This document shows positions 62,409-62,504 of a DNA stretch of 62,504 bases, one piece after another. The number at the start of each line of letters is the position of its first letter. Position 1 is the first letter of the stretch. Source of the DNA: Paraburkholderia bryophila (lineage in GTDB: Bacteria > Pseudomonadota > Gammaproteobacteria > Burkholderiales > Burkholderiaceae); contig NZ_QLTK01000038.1 of assembly GCF_003269035.1 (NCBI RefSeq), positions 1 to 62,504 of the forward strand, in the 5' to 3' direction. The notes beneath the pieces were generated by a model. The model saw only the letters and a list, made by a program, of their open reading frames with translations, had not been told where the DNA came from and made no database searches. The position numbers were made by a program, and so were the translations under genes.

Positions 62409-62409
62409 A

Positions 62410-62504
62410 GAACCTGTCCGCATTTTTGTGTGCGAGGCGGTTTAAAGATTTCTAGCCACGTGCGAGCGTGAAGCGCTCGCCAAACAGGATAGCAAACTGG
62501 TTCA
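62410..62504. repeat. Right copy of 95-bp terminal inverted repeat (probable insertion-sequence end)
   Basis: Exact reverse complement of 1-95. It starts GAACCTGTCCGC and runs off the window. On the plus strand an open frame enters from the mosaic repeat and ends at the TAG inside this copy, the same stop that ends the truncated receiver frame at the left edge. Confidence 0.85.

Larger units (their letters stand above)
61763..62409. other. Gene-free mosaic of intergenic repeats
   Basis: About 650 bp with no credible gene: a G/T-rich run after the MFS stop, a long perfect hairpin, then three partial copies of one element in inverted and direct orientation, cut by the terminal repeat at 62410. 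Open frames here differ from copy to copy and do not look coding. Confidence 0.7.

Noticed and set aside
61937..62455. Small open frames within the right-end repeats
   Set aside because: They arise from repeated non-coding sequence, change frame between copies and resemble no protein.

Overview
The window looks like a piece of a high-GC Burkholderiaceae chromosome, most likely Paraburkholderia, Caballeronia or a close relative. The signs are Burkholderia-type trimeric porins, heavy GC3 codon use, an argO/argP pair, and a long AT-containing hairpin of a kind I recall from Burkholderia intergenic regions. Both outer ends carry the same 95-bp sequence in inverted orientation. The window therefore probably begins and ends inside two copies of one insertion sequence, and the left copy cuts off a response-regulator gene after about 18 codons.

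Layout. 427-3014: a TPR/glycosyltransferase-like protein and a small c-type cytochrome. 3123-16651: a catabolic and transport cluster. It holds an LVIVD-repeat periplasmic protein, two porins, a 2-hydroxyacid dehydrogenase, two VOC proteins, an esterase, a DapA-like aldolase, a fumarylacetoacetase-family hydrolase and a NitT/TauT-type ABC transporter. A GntR/FCD regulator sits inside it, and TGTATAC palindromes upstream of several of its genes look like that regulator's operators.

16800-36583: the most notable region, a complete Pel exopolysaccharide locus. pelABCDEFG runs on the plus strand and continues into a GH114-type lipoprotein, a stand-alone PelA-type hydrolase domain, galE and glmS, ending at an intrinsic terminator. 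Divergent from pelA is a spherulin-4/GH135-type hydrolase whose leader matches a cyclic-di-GMP-I (GEMM) riboswitch. The hydrolase domain inside PelA looks shortened and lacks key motifs, while the stand-alone downstream copy keeps them. PelD keeps an RxxD c-di-GMP site. GalE has Cys at the gatekeeper position, as expected of an enzyme that also makes UDP-GalNAc. Polymer synthesis, three kinds of polymer hydrolase, precursor supply and two c-di-GMP sensing layers are thus packed into about 20 kb.

36926-43836: a lower-GC type VI secretion effector island. It has a VgrG frame broken by one in-frame amber codon, a PoNe-like PD-(D/E)xK nuclease effector, its PoNi immunity gene, an orphan effector tail and a second PoNi gene. 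The two immunity genes end in an identical 278-bp direct repeat. 43867-49036: an aminotransferase and three tandem RraA/HMG-aldolase paralogues, a divergent LysR gene and an alpha/beta hydrolase. 49241-51567: argO/argP and an orphan OmpR-type regulator. 51983-61762: a small membrane protein, then an amine/amide utilisation cluster (NCS1 permease, FAD amine oxidase, cupin, aldehyde dehydrogenase, LysR, M20 amidohydrolase, MHS-type MFS transporter). 61763-62409: gene-free mosaic repeats up to the right-hand terminal repeat.
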